Source: Shewanella olleyana
GTDB taxonomy: Bacteria > Pseudomonadota > Gammaproteobacteria > Enterobacterales > Shewanellaceae
DNA: 64,000 bases
Assembly (NCBI RefSeq): GCF_023283825.1
Contig: NZ_JAKILD010000012.1
Location: 62,001 to 126,000, forward strand
Reading direction: 5' to 3'
The notes beneath the pieces were generated by a model that was given only the letters and a program-made list of their open reading frames with translations, made no database searches and had not been told where the DNA came from. The position numbers and the translations under genes were made by a program. Shown piece after piece: positions 42,264 through 51,197 of the stretch (position 1 is its first letter; each line of letters opens with the position of its first letter).

Positions 42264-42836
42264 TTATTTAAATTTTATCCTACTGGTGCTGTAGTTTTTA
42301 GTTTGAACGGGTTTATAGCCTTTACCTCGCGCTTTAGCTAAATACGATATGCGCCAAATTGCTTTTTGGCGTGATTCAAAGTTGTCACGATGTAGGTTGT
42401 AATAACAGTTTTTAGGTGTGAATTCAGATCCGCCTAAATGCTGCTGCCAAATCTCTCTGACTTTTTCTAGTATCTTGATTGGGTGCCTTACCTTATGACC
42501 GTCAATCATTAATACATAGTGGTAATGCTGTTGTTCTGCCTTTTCCATTTCACGACACCAGATATAGCCTATACGGTCACTTTTTACTTGATAGTTGCGA
42601 ATTAACCAGCGGTGAAGCCTGCGGTTAAAAATGGTGATGATTTTATTATCGTTGGTATATTGGCTCATTCGTAAATCGAATCGGAGCAGGTGAACCTTAC
42701 TGTGATGGCTCATAATTGCATTAACTTGATTTATCATAGCTTTAATCGAATTAACCTCTAAACCGCTACCTTTGGAGTTAACCCACCAAGTTACCTCATT
42801 TACAGTTATCGCTCGGTCATTGGTCACATAGGCCAT
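42264..42836 (-). CDS. Inovirus Gp2 / YagK-YfjJ family replication protein
   Basis: This 190-residue protein shows HLLRFDLRMSQYT, GYIWCREMEK followed by HYHYVLMIDG, and WRISYLAKARGKGYK, which are those of the YagK/YfjJ C-terminal family of satellite elements. The HYH and a distal Tyr suggest a rolling-circle Rep-like endonuclease. The usual longer N-terminal part is absent. It lies four bases after the convergent 2TM-NUDIX-like gene. Confidence 0.72.
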   Translation of the reverse strand: MAYVTNDRAITVNEVTWWVNSKGSGLEVNSIKAMINQVNAIMSHHSKVHLLRFDLRMSQYTNDNKIITIFNRRLHRWLIRNYQVKSDRIGYIWCREMEKAEQQHYHYVLMIDGHKVRHPIKILEKVREIWQQHLGGSEFTPKNCYYNLHRDNFESRQKAIWRISYLAKARGKGYKPVQTKNYSTSRIKFK

Positions 42837-43128
42837 ATTACTTTTAAAACGAAGTGAATACTGATAAGGATATTATCAATTACCTAGTAATTTAATGACT
42901 GTTACCCACTGCTAAAGCATTGTCTTATATAGGTTTGTTTGATTTTGCGAGTTCAATATTTAGGGTTAAAAACCAATAAATAGAGGTCATTAACAATCAA
43001 GCTATAAGTTGCAATAGTTACATGGTGAGTGGTCAATAAGTACACTTCTGGTTTATACTCCATTTACTGCTGGTGGTGCGGTTCGCCAACTACAACCACC
43101 AGCAAGTTCAAATTAAAGCCTGCTTAGA
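42837..43128. other. Non-coding region upstream of replication gene
   Basis: About 290 bases with one inverted repeat (see 43068-43104) and no supported gene. Confidence 0.35.
43068..43104. repeat. Perfect inverted repeat, candidate replication origin or terminator
   Basis: TGCTGGTGGT at 43068-43077 and ACCACCAGCA at 43095-43104 with a 17-base loop. It lies between the winged-helix gene and the Rep-like gene, the usual position of an origin, but lacks a T-run. Confidence 0.5.
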
Positions 43129-43563
43129 TTAGCTCTGAGTGGGCTTTTTGCTTTCTATACGCTTCCGATACTCCTTGTCAGCTTCGTCCTTTTCCTTTTC
43201 GGCTTTTTGTAACCTTTCAAAAGCGTTCTTACAGCCATAGTAAGAACGATCCTTATAGCGTTTTCTGGCAATGGTTCTTGCGTCTTTATCTTGTTCCCAA
43301 TCACAACTAAAGTGTCGCCTATCAATCCAGTACAGTGATTGTTTACGGCCATTGAAAACGCCTTTTTCATTACGAATTAACCAGTGTTGATAACACTCAC
43401 CCGTTAACTGTTGTAGATAAGAACGTAATCCGCCGCCAAGCTTTTCACAGAGTTCATCACGAGGCGTCTTACCATTTTCGGCCAGTATTTGGAGTAGCTT
43501 ATATGCTGGGCTAGTTGCTTCAGGTAGTGCGCCATTAGGTGCGGTATGTAATATTTTATTCAT
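43129..43563 (-). CDS. Winged-helix protein of satellite element
   Basis: ATG 43563 overlaps the AlpA stop (ATGA) and has AAGGGTGG upstream, giving 144 residues. The N-terminal half is winged-helix-like (AYKLLQILAENGKTPRDELCEKLGG, IDRRHFSCDW); the C-terminal part is a charged helix rich in Lys and Glu (LQKAEKEKDEADKEYRKR). It is translated together with the AlpA-type gene. Probably DNA-binding; exact role unknown. Confidence 0.6.
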   Translation of the reverse strand: MNKILHTAPNGALPEATSPAYKLLQILAENGKTPRDELCEKLGGGLRSYLQQLTGECYQHWLIRNEKGVFNGRKQSLYWIDRRHFSCDWEQDKDARTIARKRYKDRSYYGCKNAFERLQKAEKEKDEADKEYRKRIESKKPTQS

Positions 43564-43823
43564 AATTTCCACCCTTTATTCTGGCTACGTTGTTGAACTA
43601 GGCTGGTAACCAGTGCTTTGATTTGTTCAGGTGTTTGCTCGGCTATCATTGCGTTAATAACGGCTTCACATTCAGACTTCACAAATCCGACAGCTCTAGC
43701 CCCTAAACTGATAGGTGGTGGGAATAGGCCATCTTTAATGCGGTTGTACAGAGTGGATTTTGATAAGCCTGTTTCATTAATGACATCAGGCTTTCTGATG
43801 ATTCTAGGTTGGGGTTGGTTCAT
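43560..43823 (-). CDS. AlpA-family transcriptional regulator
   Basis: This 87-residue protein has the MerR-like helix-turn-helix of AlpA: IRKPDVINETGLSKSTLYNR, followed by GLFPPPISLGARAVGF. AlpA proteins control excision and integrase expression in P4-like elements. Length is normal. It is the first gene of the leftward module. Confidence 0.85.
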   Translation of the reverse strand: MNQPQPRIIRKPDVINETGLSKSTLYNRIKDGLFPPPISLGARAVGFVKSECEAVINAMIAEQTPEQIKALVTSLVQQRSQNKGWKL

Positions 43824-43925
43824 ATAAAAGTCCTTAGTGGTTGGTGAACTTTTATAGGTTAATATTAATCTAGTTTGATTTGGTGGCTGGCCAAAACATA
43901 GTTTGGCCAGCTTTGGCTAGCCAGT

Positions 43926-45146
43926 TTATTTAATTGTGAAGCGAGTTGAAAGCTGCTCTACTGCCTTTTTTAAATCTCTATTCAAATTACTAATTTGTAA
44001 TGGTTTATCTTCTTTATCGATTAAATTTAAGTCTATAAAAGCAGATTGAACAGCTTCTTTGATTTGAGAGTAGTTAGGTTTATTCCCTGTGTTCAATTGA
44101 CCGCTTTTTCTTGATAATAGCAAGGCCATTATGGCTAATGAATCAATTAAGCTAGAATCAGGAGTTCTTATATCGCATTCTTGTTGTGAATTTTTTTGGG
44201 TTTTATAATTATCTAAAGATTTCGAGTTATTACTGTTATCTGTATTTAATTGGGTAATTATTTGGTCTATGTTTGACAGGACGTTCGTAGCCAACTTTTC
44301 GTGTCCATGCTTCCATAGCCAGATAGCAAAACTTTCTTTAGTAATTAAGGTTAAATCATAATCGATACAACTGTCTCGAGTTACTACCTGTTTATATATA
44401 ACTATATCGGTTTCAGCTTGAGGCAATAAACGGTTTGAATTTATACCTATTTCAGCATAATCACTGGACTGGGAATTGTAGTTAATCCAATTACTAGCTA
44501 TTTCAATTTCATCAACTAAAACCTCTTTTATGGATTTAGCTTCTTCAACTTTGTCATAACTCAGTTCGGTATCAACTTCGATATCATAATAATTATCTTG
44601 ATTAGCATCTATAGCTTGTTGCGCCCGCATGTCCGCATCAGAATCTAGTATCGATTCCATATTCTTAATTGTTCCATAAGAATCAAGCCCTGTTGCAATT
44701 AGAGCGCAGTGTTCAGCTGTAAAGGCTTTTTTAAACTTATTAACTTTTTGAATATTTGTTTTAAAAGCCGGTGAAAAAAGGTCTGCTTTTTCAATATGGC
44801 CCATATTTCGAAACCATACAGATAAACTTTCTCTTGTTAGCATTGTCAATCTAAAATCGAGACTATCCTGACATTCATCGGTATACCACTCTTGGTATAA
44901 CCGTATATCTGTCTTGACTGCTGTATTGGGCTCATAAGAATCTTGATTATTTTTTAAATTTAGATAAGCAATGATGGTTTCACTTTTAAGAGCGTTGAAT
45001 AAATCATTAGCTTCCCTATAGAGTTCATTCCAACCTTCATCTTCATCCAACATTAATTCTATACTGTTCAAGCTGTCAAATTCACTTAAATCTAATGCGA
45101 ATAATGTGGCTTCTTCTATAGTAAATCCTTGTTTATATTTACTCAT
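43926..45146 (-). CDS. Unknown protein with internal duplication (406 aa)
   Basis: Residues 8-125 and 142-288 are two copies of one domain. Each copy starts FTxExxxLxAxxL (8-34, 142-168) and ends in DxxLTxxTxESxxxW followed by GHxEKA (97-122, 262-287). The last 120 residues hold a separate region resembling a small helical domain (SLIDSLAIMALLLSR, YSQIKEAVQSAFIDLN). It is transcribed with the integrase. Such proteins are seen next to AlpA in satellite elements; the function is not known. Confidence 0.6.
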   Translation of the reverse strand: MSKYKQGFTIEEATLFALDLSEFDSLNSIELMLDEDEGWNELYREANDLFNALKSETIIAYLNLKNNQDSYEPNTAVKTDIRLYQEWYTDECQDSLDFRLTMLTRESLSVWFRNMGHIEKADLFSPAFKTNIQKVNKFKKAFTAEHCALIATGLDSYGTIKNMESILDSDADMRAQQAIDANQDNYYDIEVDTELSYDKVEEAKSIKEVLVDEIEIASNWINYNSQSSDYAEIGINSNRLLPQAETDIVIYKQVVTRDSCIDYDLTLITKESFAIWLWKHGHEKLATNVLSNIDQIITQLNTDNSNNSKSLDNYKTQKNSQQECDIRTPDSSLIDSLAIMALLLSRKSGQLNTGNKPNYSQIKEAVQSAFIDLNLIDKEDKPLQISNLNRDLKKAVEQLSTRFTIK

Positions 45147-45241
45147 GTGCTACCCCTGTCACACCTCAAAAATATGTTGGGAAAATGCTGAGGTAAGCAT
45201 TTTTCACCTAAGATGATCAGTCCTAGGCTATCCCAGCAAAT

Positions 45242-46480
45242 TTAACTTACGGCTTTTAAGCCTTTAGTTTTTGTAATAAAGAAAGATGCTTCTGCTTGCT
45301 CAATATGTTCAGACCACCAGCACATAAGCCTTCGTCTACGTTCCAAGTATTCTGCTCGGTTATAAGCACGCCTCACTTCATTCTTATCAACATGTGCTAA
45401 GGCGGCTTCAATGACATCTGGCTCAAAGCCTTGTTCGTTTAACGTTGTGCTGGCGAGTGCGCGTAAACCATGAGATACCAGCTCACCTGAAAAGCCCATG
45501 CGCTTAAGTGCGACATTCACACTTTGGCTATTGGCATGTTTCAATGGATCACGATGATTGGTAAATAGGTAACCTGTACCATCTGACATTGATTTAATGG
45601 TGTTGAGTAATGTTAAGGTTTGCTCTGTAAGTGGAATAGTGTGCGGCTTTTTCATTTTCATGCGCTCGGCAGGTATCACCCAAACATTATTATCGATATC
45701 AATATCATCCCAATGCGCGGAAGCTGCCTCAATAGGTCTTGTCATAGTATGTAGCTGCCATAAAATTAAGCATTGGGTTATACGGGTAACTCTGGCTTCT
45801 CTAATGGCTCGCATAAGCTCAGGTAAGCGTTCAGGCTTTATGGTCGGCATATTAGTTTTTTTGGCGGCAGGGAATAGCTTAGTGACATCTGATAGGTAAT
45901 TAACTTCGATAATACCCTCAGCGACAGCGAGGCGCATAACTTCATTAATATAGCGGCATAGTCGGTTAACTGTTTCAAAGTTGCCCTTGTTTGCTATGGG
46001 CGTAAGCAAAGTAATAATTGTTTTTGGCTTGATGGTGCTGATTGGTACATTGGCTAGTTTTGGGAGTACGTGTTTAGTGACTGCTCGTAATGCGTGATTG
46101 GCAGTTTCCTCTTTAACCTTGGTTAGTTTTAGTTGATACCATTTGTTTGCCATTACCCCAAATGTATTTTCTATCGCTTCTTTTTTTTGTTGGTTTTGTT
46201 CGTCACGATGATCTTTAGGGTCAATATTATCCGCGAGAAGTTTACGGGCATCGTCTCTTTGTGACCTAGCTTTAGAAAGAGAAACATCAGGATACTTACC
46301 CAAACCTAAATTGGTGCGCTTCTTTGTATATGGCTGTGAGTATTTCAATATCCATAACTTAGAACCGTTTGGCCGCACTCTAAGTTGTAAACCGTTGCCA
46401 TCAGCAAGGGTATACTCTTTCTCTTTGGCTTTAGCCTGCTTTACCTGCGTATCGCTTAGTGGAGTGATGATTTTTGCCAT
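45242..46480 (-). CDS. P4-type tyrosine integrase
   Basis: This 412-residue integrase begins with a DUF4102 arm-binding domain (LSDTQVKQAKAKEKEYTLAD, GNGLQLRVRPNGSK). The catalytic domain has TMTRPIEAASAHWDDID (Arg), SHGLRALASTTLN (His/Arg) and HVDKNEVRRAYNR (Tyr), the P4 pattern. Its start codon abuts an inverted arm-type site TTGGTACA. It is adjacent to the 3' end of tRNA-Ile2, its integration site. Confidence 0.92.
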   Translation of the reverse strand: MAKIITPLSDTQVKQAKAKEKEYTLADGNGLQLRVRPNGSKLWILKYSQPYTKKRTNLGLGKYPDVSLSKARSQRDDARKLLADNIDPKDHRDEQNQQKKEAIENTFGVMANKWYQLKLTKVKEETANHALRAVTKHVLPKLANVPISTIKPKTIITLLTPIANKGNFETVNRLCRYINEVMRLAVAEGIIEVNYLSDVTKLFPAAKKTNMPTIKPERLPELMRAIREARVTRITQCLILWQLHTMTRPIEAASAHWDDIDIDNNVWVIPAERMKMKKPHTIPLTEQTLTLLNTIKSMSDGTGYLFTNHRDPLKHANSQSVNVALKRMGFSGELVSHGLRALASTTLNEQGFEPDVIEAALAHVDKNEVRRAYNRAEYLERRRRLMCWWSEHIEQAEASFFITKTKGLKAVS

Positions 46481-46482
46481 AA

Positions 46483-46533
46483 TGTACCAATAAAATTATT
46501 GCCAAAAGCTGTTGGTACAATCGATGGTACATC
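46483..46533. promoter_or_regulatory. Integrase arm-type sites, right end of island II
   Basis: TTGGTACA inverted at 46483-46490 and direct at 46512-46519, then ATGGTACATC at 46524-46533 (12 bp on). The inverted copy lies two bases before the integrase start codon. Confidence 0.6.
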
Positions 46534-46616
46534 AAAGTTTGAGTTTTACAAATCGTCTTTAAGTCCTGCTGGACTTGATATTAGGAAGGAAACAAGGTGG
46601 TTACTGAATTTTTGAC

Positions 46617-46644
46617 AGAAAAAAAGACGCTAATAAGCGTCTTT
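46617..46644 (-). terminator. Terminator of tRNA-Ile2
   Basis: A 9-bp stem (AAAGACGCT / AGCGTCTTT) on the minus strand is followed by a T-run, 12 bases after the tRNA 3' end. It lies on the island side of the att site, so it was supplied by island II. Confidence 0.8.
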
Positions 46645-46650
46645 GATCCT

Positions 46651-46675
46651 AAAATTGGTGGCCCCTCCCAGACTC
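46651..46675. other. Right attachment site in tRNA-Ile2
   Basis: AAAATTGGTGGCCCCTCCCAGACTC forms the 3' end of the functional tRNA and is shared with the att copies at 16107 and (less one C) 39976. Confidence 0.9.
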
Positions 46676-46732
46676 GAACTGGGGACCTGACGATTATGAG
46701 TCGTATGCTCTAACCAACTGAGCTAAGGGGCC
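46656..46732 (-). tRNA. ileX: tRNA-Ile2 (anticodon CAT, lysidine type)
   Basis: A complete 77-base tRNA with encoded CCA. Acceptor stem GGCCCCT / AGGGGCC, D-arm GCTC/GAGC, anticodon loop CTCATAA, TpsiC arm CCCAG-TTCGAGT-CTGGG. Acceptor sequence and CAT anticodon match E. coli ileX (CAU with lysidine, reads AUA), rather than the elongator or initiator Met tRNA. One mismatch (T27-C43) closes the anticodon stem. The islands joined its 3' half without breaking it. Confidence 0.9.
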
Positions 46733-46768
46733 GACTTAAGATAGTCGTCACTATCGAAAGCGGTGGGA

Positions 46769-46797
46769 AGTATACGAAGTTTATTGGTACTTGTCAC
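46769..46797 (-). promoter_or_regulatory. Promoter of tRNA-Ile2
   Basis: On the minus strand GTGACA, 17 bases, TATACT, followed by a GC-rich discriminator TCCCACCGC, typical of stable-RNA promoters. The start would be about 30 bases before the mature tRNA. Confidence 0.65.
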
Positions 46798-46893
46798 CAC
46801 TGAATTTGCTAGAAATTCACTTCTTGGTATCGTTTGGTTATCTGTTAAGCAATTCATACAAGATCTGTGATAGATATCGCTGATTTATAACAA

Positions 46894-46921
46894 TAAAAAA
46901 GCCCGCAATAAGCGGGCTTTT
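46894..46921 (-). terminator. Terminator of rpoD
   Basis: Minus-strand stem AAAAGCCCGCTTATTGCGGG then TTTTTT, about 40 bases after the rpoD stop. Confidence 0.85.
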
Positions 46922-46958
46922 GTTGGATATTTCAAACTGTGTCTTATTCGAGTATCTA

Positions 46959-48788
46959 TTACTCGTCTAAGAAAGACTTCAAGATTTCAGAGCGAGAAGG
47001 GTGACGTAGCTTACGTAACGCTTTTGCTTCAATCTGACGAATACGTTCACGTGTTACGTCAAACTGCTTACCTACTTCTTCAAGCGTATGGTCGGTGTTC
47101 ATGTCGATACCGAAACGCATACGTAATACTTTAGCTTCACGCGCTGTTAAACCCGCTAATACTTCGTGAGTGGCATTCTTTAAACTTTCGCTTGTAGCTG
47201 AGTCTAAAGGTAGCTCTAAGGTATTATCCTCAATAAAGTCACCTAAGTGCGAATCTTCATCGTCACCGATTGGTGTTTCCATTGAAATCGGCTCTTTAGC
47301 GATTTTTAACACTTTTAAGATCTTATCTTCAGGCATTAACATGCGCTCAGATAGCTCTTCAGGCGTTGGTTCACGGCCCATTTCTTGTAACATTTGACGT
47401 GAGATACGATTAAGTTTGTTAATCGTTTCAATCATATGTACTGGAATACGAATTGTACGCGCTTGGTCAGCAATCGAACGAGTAATGGCCTGACGGATCC
47501 ACCAAGTAGCATAAGTTGAGAACTTATAACCACGACGGTATTCAAACTTATCTACTGCTTTCATCAGACCGATGTTACCTTCTTGAATCAAATCCAAGAA
47601 CTGTAAACCACGGTTGGTGTATTTTTTAGCAATAGAAATTACTAGACGTAAGTTTGCTTCAACCATTTCTTTCTTCGCACGACGAGCTCTTGCTTCACCG
47701 ATTGACATACGACGGTTGATGTCTTTTATAGCACGGATGATTAAGCCGGTTTCTTCTTCGATTGCAGCAAGTTTAGTGCTACAACGAATCACGTCTTCTT
47801 CAACCATTCTCAAGCCTTCAGCGTAAGGCTTGTTGCTGTCTTTTTCTGCATGGAACCAAGCTAAATCAGTTTCATTACCAGTGAAGAACTTAACAAAGTT
47901 TTTCTTCGGCATTTTAGCTTGTTCAACACATAATTTTAGGATTAAACGCTCTTGAACACGTACACGATCCATCATGGTGCGCATGCTTTTAACTAAGCGA
48001 TCAAACTGTTTTGGTATTAAACGGAATTCTTTAAAGAGTTCGCCGATAACAAATAAAGCACCAATGGCTTCAGGGTGATCACGACCTTTCTTTTCAATGA
48101 CGAGTAAGCCTTTTTCATAAGACTCACGTAACTGAGTGAATTTCTCTTTAGCTTCTTCAGGATCTGGACCTTTTGGGCCTTCCTCTTCTTCTTCATCGTC
48201 ACCGTCATCATCTTCGTCTTCAAGCTCGTCTTCAGATAACTCAGAGCCAACGTGAGTAGCAGTTGGTGCTACATCGTCGTCATCTGGGTTCACGAAGCCT
48301 GCAATGATGTCGGTTAAACGAAGCTCATCCGCTTCATACTTATCAAATTGCTCAAGAATCATCGCAATCGCTTGCGGGTATTCTGAAACAGAACTTTGAA
48401 CCGTATTAATACCTTCTTCAATACGTTTTGCGATGACGATTTCGCCTTCGCGGGTCAATAGCTCAACAGTACCCATTTCACGCATGTACATACGTACTGG
48501 ATCTGTTGTACGACCTAATTCACTCTCTACCGTTGCAAGTGCTGCTGCAGCTTCTTCTGCTGCATCTTCATCGGTGTTGTCCTCAGACATCATAATGTCA
48601 TCGGCATCTGGCGCTTGTTCGTAAACGCGGATACCCATGTCATTGATCATCTGGACAATATCTTCAATCTGATCTGAATCGACCATGTCAGCTGGCAAGT
48701 GGTCATTGACTTCAGCATAGGTTAAATAACCTTGCTCTTTACCTTTAGCAAGCAACAATTTAAGTTGCGACTGCGGAGTATGCTCCAT
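46959..48788 (-). CDS. rpoD: RNA polymerase sigma factor sigma-70
   Basis: The start at 48788 ([13 protein letters not shown]) matches E. coli RpoD, giving 609 residues; an in-frame ATG at 48797 has no spacing for a ribosome site. Region 1.1 (residues 1-80), the acidic non-conserved insert ([16 protein letters not shown], about 190-205), region 2 ([20 protein letters not shown]) and region 4.2 helix-turn-helix ([20 protein letters not shown]) are intact. It is the housekeeping sigma factor. It lies downstream of dnaG in the macromolecular-synthesis cluster. Confidence 0.97.
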   Translation of the reverse strand: MEHTPQSQLKLLLAKGKEQGYLTYAEVNDHLPADMVDSDQIEDIVQMINDMGIRVYEQAPDADDIMMSEDNTDEDAAEEAAAALATVESELGRTTDPVRMYMREMGTVELLTREGEIVIAKRIEEGINTVQSSVSEYPQAIAMILEQFDKYEADELRLTDIIAGFVNPDDDDVAPTATHVGSELSEDELEDEDDDGDDEEEEEGPKGPDPEEAKEKFTQLRESYEKGLLVIEKKGRDHPEAIGALFVIGELFKEFRLIPKQFDRLVKSMRTMMDRVRVQERLILKLCVEQAKMPKKNFVKFFTGNETDLAWFHAEKDSNKPYAEGLRMVEEDVIRCSTKLAAIEEETGLIIRAIKDINRRMSIGEARARRAKKEMVEANLRLVISIAKKYTNRGLQFLDLIQEGNIGLMKAVDKFEYRRGYKFSTYATWWIRQAITRSIADQARTIRIPVHMIETINKLNRISRQMLQEMGREPTPEELSERMLMPEDKILKVLKIAKEPISMETPIGDDEDSHLGDFIEDNTLELPLDSATSESLKNATHEVLAGLTAREAKVLRMRFGIDMNTDHTLEEVGKQFDVTRERIRQIEAKALRKLRHPSRSEILKSFLDE

Positions 48789-48938
48789 AGATATCATCCA
48801 AGTTGGGGAAACTGAAATAACGACTGGACACCTGCCGAAGCATAAGTGTCAAGCAAATCGTCAATTATAGCTGTATGAACTAAAGTACGCTAGTCCATGA
48901 CATTGCTTAACTGAACATTTTTAAAATAAAAAATGCAA

Positions 48939-50663
48939 TTATGCGATGCCTTTCATTATTGAAATCAGCTTCGTTAGCTGAATTTTTTCAGCTTTCGTTA
49001 GAGTTTGTTTAAGACTCAATTCCTGATAACGCTGTTCAATGTATTGATTGTTCAACCAGATCAGGGTTTGTTTAAACTCTTGAACTAAGTTTTCATCCGC
49101 CACTTGGTGGTCCCATTGGGCCAACTTTATCAAGGCACCTTTTTGCTCGTGCTCTCGATATATCTCAAGTAGTTGTGCGCTGTTAAACTGTTGTTCGCGA
49201 GTTAAATTTAACAAATCAATTAGCAAATCAATGCCAGCAATTTGTAAATGGGCTAATGCAGGTTGGGCTGCTAAGCCGTAACCTAAATCAGGTCGTTGTA
49301 CTAACAAAGCAATGGCTAATCGCAATGGTGTACCACGGCCTTGTAAGCCCTTTTTGTTCATAGGTTGCTGTTGTTTAACAGCAAAGCCTAATTTTTTCTT
49401 TAAATCGTCTGCGCTATTCATACCAATCTTATGCGCAAGACTCTCTAATAATAAATTTTGTAGTACGGTATCTTGAACTCGTTCAATCAGTGACATGGCT
49501 TCTTTAGCCAGTGCACTCTTATCAGTACCGAATTGATTGGTTAATGTCTCAAATAAGAATGCGGGCAAATCTAGCGCATCGAGCATTAACTTTTCAAAAC
49601 CGTCTTTACCGACTTGGCGAACCATAGTATCTGGATCTTCACCTTGTGGTAAAAACATAAACCTAACAACATCACCAGGTTTAAGCAGTGGAAGGGCAGT
49701 CTCTAATGCTCTCCAAGCGGCTTTCTTACCGGCTTTATCACCGTCATAACAACAAATCACTTCTTTAGCACTACGTACTAACAGCTGAAATTGTTCAGCG
49801 GTTGTTGCTGTACCGAGTGATGCGACAGCGTAATCAACATCAAATTGAGCAAGTGCAACCACATCCATATAACCTTCAACAATTAACACTTGCTGAGGAT
49901 CTCGATGTCTTTGCTTTAATTCATAAAGGCCATAAAGCTCATTTCCCTTATGAAATATGGGCGTTTCTGGCGAATTCAAGTACTTCGGTGTTCCATCGCC
50001 TAAAACTCGACCACCAAAGCCGACTACACGACCACGACGGTCACGAATAGGGAACATTAAACGGTCGCGAAAGCGGTCGTAACGTTTGCCATTATCGTTG
50101 GCAATTAACATGCCTGCAGTCAATAACTTGTCTTGTGAAGATTGATTTTGGCGGTAACGACCTAATAATCCATCCCAGCCGTCAGGCGCAAAACCTATTC
50201 CAAAGTGCTCAACCACATCGGTTGAAAGTCCTCTGAAATCTAAATAATCTAATACTTTTTGTTTGTCTGAGTGCTGACGTAACTGACTTTGATAAAAGAG
50301 ATTAGCTTCTTCCATCAGTTGGTATAAGTCGCGGCTCAAAACTTGATCTTTTTTAGGACCTGTACCTTGTTCTCTTGGTACATCAAGTCCTAATTTACCT
50401 GCGAGTTCTTCGATGGCATCAACAAATTCAAGCCTATCGTATTCCATAATGAAATCGATGGCGTTGCCATGAGCACCACAACCAAAGCAGTGATAAAATT
50501 GTTTATCTCGACTGACAGTAAAAGAAGGTGATTTTTCGCTATGAAAAGGACAACATGCAGAGTGGTTTTTCCCTGCTTTTTTCAAAGGTACGCGATGATC
50601 AATTAGATCAACGATGTCGGTGCGAGCTATAAGCTCATTGATAAAGTCACGAGGTATCGCCAT
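48939..50663 (-). CDS. dnaG: DNA primase
   Basis: The start at 50663 (MAIPRDFINELIART) matches the DnaG family; an in-frame start at 50702 adds a non-homologous 13 residues. The zinc finger is CCPFHSEKSPSFTV...FYHCFGCG (residues 39-64), the TOPRIM domain has VEGYMDVVAL and CCYDGDKAGKKA, and the C-terminal DnaB-binding domain follows. Length 574. It makes RNA primers at the replication fork. It is encoded upstream of rpoD. Confidence 0.96.
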   Translation of the reverse strand: MAIPRDFINELIARTDIVDLIDHRVPLKKAGKNHSACCPFHSEKSPSFTVSRDKQFYHCFGCGAHGNAIDFIMEYDRLEFVDAIEELAGKLGLDVPREQGTGPKKDQVLSRDLYQLMEEANLFYQSQLRQHSDKQKVLDYLDFRGLSTDVVEHFGIGFAPDGWDGLLGRYRQNQSSQDKLLTAGMLIANDNGKRYDRFRDRLMFPIRDRRGRVVGFGGRVLGDGTPKYLNSPETPIFHKGNELYGLYELKQRHRDPQQVLIVEGYMDVVALAQFDVDYAVASLGTATTAEQFQLLVRSAKEVICCYDGDKAGKKAAWRALETALPLLKPGDVVRFMFLPQGEDPDTMVRQVGKDGFEKLMLDALDLPAFLFETLTNQFGTDKSALAKEAMSLIERVQDTVLQNLLLESLAHKIGMNSADDLKKKLGFAVKQQQPMNKKGLQGRGTPLRLAIALLVQRPDLGYGLAAQPALAHLQIAGIDLLIDLLNLTREQQFNSAQLLEIYREHEQKGALIKLAQWDHQVADENLVQEFKQTLIWLNNQYIEQRYQELSLKQTLTKAEKIQLTKLISIMKGIA

Positions 50664-50746
50664 ATATGCTATAGGTCTCGCATTACCAAGTAGATAAAAC
50701 AAACAAGCCGCGCAAGATGCACGGCTTATTCAACACTAAAATTTTA

Positions 50747-51190
50747 TTAGTTTAATTTTGCGCGAATTTGGCCGCCAATGGCACCCATATCTGCACGTCC
50801 TTGAACCTTAGATTTTAATGCTCCCATTACTTTGCCCATATCCGCCATGGTTGATGCACCTACCTGAGAGATAGCTTCATCAATAATTGCGGCAACTTCT
50901 TCTTCTGTTAAAGGAGAAGGCAAGAAAGTTTCAATTACTTGAATCTCTGCTGCTTCAGTTGCTGCTAACTCCGGGCGACCTGCTGACTCATATTGAGTTA
51001 TAGAATCGCGACGTTGTTTTACCATTTTGGTTAAAACGGCTATTGTCTGTTCATCGGTCAGAGTTTCGCGGGTATCCACTTCAATCTGTTTAACGGCAGA
51101 CAATGCCATACGAATAGTCCCCAAACGCGCCTTATCTTTGGCACGCATGGCTTCTTTCATCTGGTCTTTTAGCTGTTCAACTAGGCTCAT
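50747..51190 (-). CDS. yqeY: GatB/YqeY family protein
   Basis: This 147-residue protein has an N-terminal helical part (SLVEQLKDQMKEAMRAKDKA) and a C-terminal GatB-like domain (DMGKVMGALKSKVQGRADMG). It is usual between rpsU and dnaG in this group. It is seven bases after rpsU and co-transcribed. A role on tRNA amidation is suggested by the domain but not shown. Confidence 0.88.
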   Translation of the reverse strand: MSLVEQLKDQMKEAMRAKDKARLGTIRMALSAVKQIEVDTRETLTDEQTIAVLTKMVKQRRDSITQYESAGRPELAATEAAEIQVIETFLPSPLTEEEVAAIIDEAISQVGASTMADMGKVMGALKSKVQGRADMGAIGGQIRAKLN

Positions 51191-51197
51191 AATGAGA

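Larger units (their letters stand above)
39981..46656. mobile_element. Integrative element II, P4-type satellite-like element (about 6.7 kb)
   Basis: The segment between the middle att copy and the intact tRNA gene holds a P4-type integrase next to the tRNA, AlpA-type regulator, winged-helix and inovirus Gp2-type replication genes, and cargo genes. TTGGTACA repeats lie at both ends (40055-40076 and 46483-46533). No structural or packaging genes are visible, so it is a satellite-like or relic element rather than a phage. Confidence 0.82.

Noticed and set aside
16113..46656. Prophage
   Set aside because: No capsid, tail, terminase or lysis genes were recognised; the content fits integrative mobilizable and satellite-like elements.
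46656..46732. Elongator tRNA-Met
   Set aside because: The anticodon CAT is shared, but the acceptor stem GGCCCCT/AGGGGCC matches tRNA-Ile2 (lysidine type) rather than elongator tRNA-Met.
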